Source: Komagataeibacter swingsii (GTDB taxonomy: Bacteria; Pseudomonadota; Alphaproteobacteria; Acetobacterales; Acetobacteraceae). From it: a stretch of DNA of 64,000 nucleotides. Where the stretch lies: positions 1 through 64,000 of the forward strand of contig NZ_NKUB01000002.1 of NCBI RefSeq assembly GCF_003207895.1, written 5' to 3'. Each line of letters begins with the position of its first letter. Within the stretch, counting starts at the first letter, position 1. A model generated the notes under the pieces. It searched no databases, had not been told where the DNA came from, and was given only the letters and a program-made list of their open reading frames with translations. Both the position numbers and the translations under genes were made by a program. This document shows, piece after piece, positions 61,980 to 64,000 of this stretch.

Positions 61980-63332
61980 TTACGGCCCGGCCAGCCGGGT
62001 GACCAGCAACTGGTTGATGCGAAAGCCCTCGACATCCACGACCTCAAAACGGAAACGCTGCGTATCCACGCGGTCGGCCTTGCGGGCCATGCGGCGCAGG
62101 CGGTGCATGACAAAACCGCCAATGGTGTCGAATGGCCCGGCTTCATCCAGGTCGGCGGCTTCCAGTTCACGGCGTACGTCGCCTATCGACGCTGCGCCAT
62201 CAATCAGCCATGAATTGGCGTCGCGGCGCACGATCAGCTGTTCCTCGAACGGGTTGGCAAGCCCGCCCATCAGGGCGCCCATGATGTCCTTGAAGGTAAT
62301 CAGCCCCACGACCAGCCCGTATTCGTTCACCACCAGCGCGAAACCCACGCCATGCGTGTCGAACTGCGCCAGCGTATCCCACAGGTTGATCGTCTCGGGC
62401 ACGGACAGCACATCGCGCCGCACCTGAAAGATCGCGTTGCCACTGGACAGGCCGCCCTGTGGCCCCTTGGCGGGCTGCTGGGTCGGGTCACGGTCCACCA
62501 CGGCCGCCAGCACGTCTTCCGCGCGGATGGACCCCACGACGTTATCCAGCCCGCCATTGCACAGCGGGTAGCGTGAATAGGGCTTGGCGCGGACCTTGGT
62601 CTTCTGTTCCTCGATGGTTTCCTGCAGGTCGAGGAACACGATTTCATCACGCGGGGTCATGGCGGATGTGATCGAACGGTCCTGCAGCCCCAGCACGTTC
62701 TGGATCATCTGGTGTTCCTGTTCCAGCAGCACGCCCGACGCCGTGCCGGCGGCCAGGATGGCGCGCAGGTCCTCTGGCGTAACAGGTTCGACCGCCGATG
62801 CCGCCGGGATCTTCAGGGCGCGCAGGATGGTGTCCGACAGCTTGGAAAACACCCAGACGATGGGATAGAGCAGTTTGAGCGCCAGGGCCGGGAACCAGCC
62901 CACGGCCAGCGCGATCTTGTCCGGCGCGTTCATGGCGACACGTTTGGGCAGCAGGTCGGCAAACAGCACGAACAGCCCCGTCACCAGCACGAACCCGAAG
63001 ACCGAGGCCAGCGTTTCCGCGGTCGGGGCCGGCAGGCCCCACCCCATCAGCCCATGGGTGACGGACGGCGCGATCATTTCCGAACTGATCATGCCGCCCA
63101 GCACGCCCACGCCATTGAGGCATATCTGCAGGACGGTCATGACCTGCCCGCTGTTGCGCCGCAGTTTCAGGAACGCTGTGGCCCGTTCATCACCCGCTTC
63201 CGCGCGCGAACGCAGGCGTACGTCACGCGCGGCGGCAAAGGATATTTCAGACAGTGAAATGAAGATATTCAGTGCGACCAGAAGGACAAGCGCGATCAGG
63301 CCAGAGAAAAACAGAATCACCGGGACACCCAT
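61980..63332 (-). CDS. CNNM/CorC-type membrane protein (hemolysin C-like, CBS domains)
   Basis: TlyC/HlyC-like CNNM family protein; relatives export magnesium or cobalt, although many are annotated as hemolysins. An N-terminal DUF21/CNNM membrane domain (residues ~1-190), a CBS pair (~205-350; SAMTPRDEIVFLDLQETIEE, then NEYGLVVGLITFKDIMGALMG), and a C-terminal CorC_HlyC domain (~365-450; WLIDGAASIGDVRRELEA, DTIGGFVMHRL). The start at 63332 gives 450 aa; the GTG at 63368 is an alternative. Convergent with the mini-lipoprotein. Confidence 0.92.
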   Translation of the reverse strand: MGVPVILFFSGLIALVLLVALNIFISLSEISFAAARDVRLRSRAEAGDERATAFLKLRRNSGQVMTVLQICLNGVGVLGGMISSEMIAPSVTHGLMGWGLPAPTAETLASVFGFVLVTGLFVLFADLLPKRVAMNAPDKIALAVGWFPALALKLLYPIVWVFSKLSDTILRALKIPAASAVEPVTPEDLRAILAAGTASGVLLEQEHQMIQNVLGLQDRSITSAMTPRDEIVFLDLQETIEEQKTKVRAKPYSRYPLCNGGLDNVVGSIRAEDVLAAVVDRDPTQQPAKGPQGGLSSGNAIFQVRRDVLSVPETINLWDTLAQFDTHGVGFALVVNEYGLVVGLITFKDIMGALMGGLANPFEEQLIVRRDANSWLIDGAASIGDVRRELEAADLDEAGPFDTIGGFVMHRLRRMARKADRVDTQRFRFEVVDVEGFRINQLLVTRLAGP

Positions 63333-63504
63333 AAGACAACGGCCATTCAATATAGCACGTAATTTCACAAATCCGCACGGATATGTTCAATCAGGTGAAA
63401 TCGTTTTTTACTTGTACTACATCATGGATTGTTGATAATGGAATACTGGCCGACTGTCCCGGCGCAAGGGACAGCCATGGCGATACGCGCCATGGCCCGC
63501 CCCG

Positions 63505-64000
63505 TCAGGGCGCCGGGTTGGAATGGACCTGGTGGATGGCGTTGATCCGTTCTTCCAGTTCCGGGGTAATGGTCACGTTTTCCGCCCCCACGATGGTCTC
63601 CAGTTGCGCCGTGCTGGTGGCCCCGATGATGTTGGAGGTCACGAACGGACGCGACGTGACAAAGGCGATGGCCAGTTGCACCGGATCAATCGCGTATTCA
63701 TGCGCAAGCTGGATATAGGCGCGAATGGCGTCGTCTACCCCCGGCTTCTCATAACGCTGCCCACGTTTGAACAGGGTCGTGCGCGCACCGGCGGGCCGCG
63801 CGCCGTCAAGGTACTTGCCCGTCAGGTATCCCTGCGCCAGCGGGGAATAGGCCAGCAGCCCCACCCCTTCGCGCAGCGACATTTCCGCCAGCCCGATTTC
63901 AAACGTGCGGTTGATCAGGTTATAGGCGTTCTGGATCGACACCACGCGCGGCGCGCCGTTGCGGGCTTCGGCCAGGTATTGCGACAGGCCCCATGCGGTC
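63505..64000 (-). CDS. Aldo/keto reductase, Tas-like (5' end beyond window)
   Basis: C-terminal part of an NADP(H)-dependent aldo/keto reductase, closest in layout to E. coli Tas. IQNAYNLINRTFEIGLAEMS, AYSPLAQGYLTGKYLDGARP and PFVTSNIIGATSTAQLETIV are the substrate loop and cofactor-binding end. The frame stays open to base 64000 (AWGLSQYLAEARNGAPRVV), so the gene starts outside the window. Confidence 0.93.
   Translation of the reverse strand, partial: TAWGLSQYLAEARNGAPRVVSIQNAYNLINRTFEIGLAEMSLREGVGLLAYSPLAQGYLTGKYLDGARPAGARTTLFKRGQRYEKPGVDDAIRAYIQLAHEYAIDPVQLAIAFVTSRPFVTSNIIGATSTAQLETIVGAENVTITPELEERINAIHQVHSNPAP

Overview
The window is high-GC proteobacterial DNA with a gene content typical of acetic acid bacteria (Acetobacteraceae, most likely the Komagataeibacter/Gluconacetobacter/Novacetimonas group). 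The main pointers are a GMC flavoprotein plus tri-heme cytochrome c pair at the left edge, a polyol dehydrogenase/transporter operon, a reductase resembling 2-ketogluconate reductases, a TonB receptor, and a family of about 100-160 bp intergenic repeats. Species assignment is inference; no rRNA or tRNA gene was found.

Layout. 0-2.2 kb: 3' part of a GMC dehydrogenase with a tri-heme cytochrome c subunit; the left end looks like a junction with lower-GC DNA. 2.3-8.5 kb: HpaI-type aldolase, TonB receptor and secreted lipase (all leftward), and an XRE-cupin regulator. 8.8-13.7 kb: APC permease, TetR and Crp/Fnr regulators, GST, DMT exporter. 13.9-17.4 kb: leftward polyol operon (xylitol-type dehydrogenase, RbtT/DalT-like MFS carrier, AraC regulator). 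17.6-25.2 kb: SGNH-like protein, TPMT methyltransferase, His-rich mini-lipoprotein, alpha/beta hydrolase, large O-acyltransferase, MFS exporter, Asp/Asn hydroxylase-like protein. 25.6-27.4 kb: a DyP peroxidase with an encapsulin targeting tail, followed 1 bp later by the encapsulin shell gene. 27.5-41.4 kb: GDSL esterase, molbindin, phosphoribosyltransferase, WrbA, a divergent LysR/pirin pair, phosphohexomutase, MYG1-family protein, several tiny membrane or lipoproteins, free-Met-sulfoxide reductase, and a translationally coupled SDR/AGE-epimerase pair. 41.7-53.8 kb: an uptake and catabolism region (Dpp-type ABC transporter without a binding protein, 2-keto-4-pentenoate-hydratase-like enzyme, 2-hydroxyacid dehydrogenase, BASS carrier, N-acyl-D-amino-acid deacylase-like amidohydrolase, OprP-like porin, DODA dioxygenase). 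53.8-64 kb: YceI, a glucoamylase-like lipoprotein, aldehyde dehydrogenase, a peroxide-defence block (ahpF, ahpC, divergent oxyR), a third mini-lipoprotein, a CNNM/CorC-type membrane protein and a partial Tas-like aldo/keto reductase.

The most unusual signal lies between genes. A repeat family occurs eight times in 64 kb, each copy just downstream of a stop codon. Two copies are complete (159 and 162 bp), with terminal inverted repeats starting near GAGACTGTTTGAAAA. One of these has a TGA/TGA target duplication, as expected of a MITE mobilised by an IS5/IS1031-type transposase. The other six keep only the core hairpin, with stem changes that preserve pairing, which suggests they now act as 3'-end RNA structures.

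Functional themes are periplasmic sugar/polyol oxidation, oxidative-stress defence (AhpCF/OxyR, DyP-encapsulin, fRMsr, WrbA), and envelope or secreted hydrolases and small lipoproteins.
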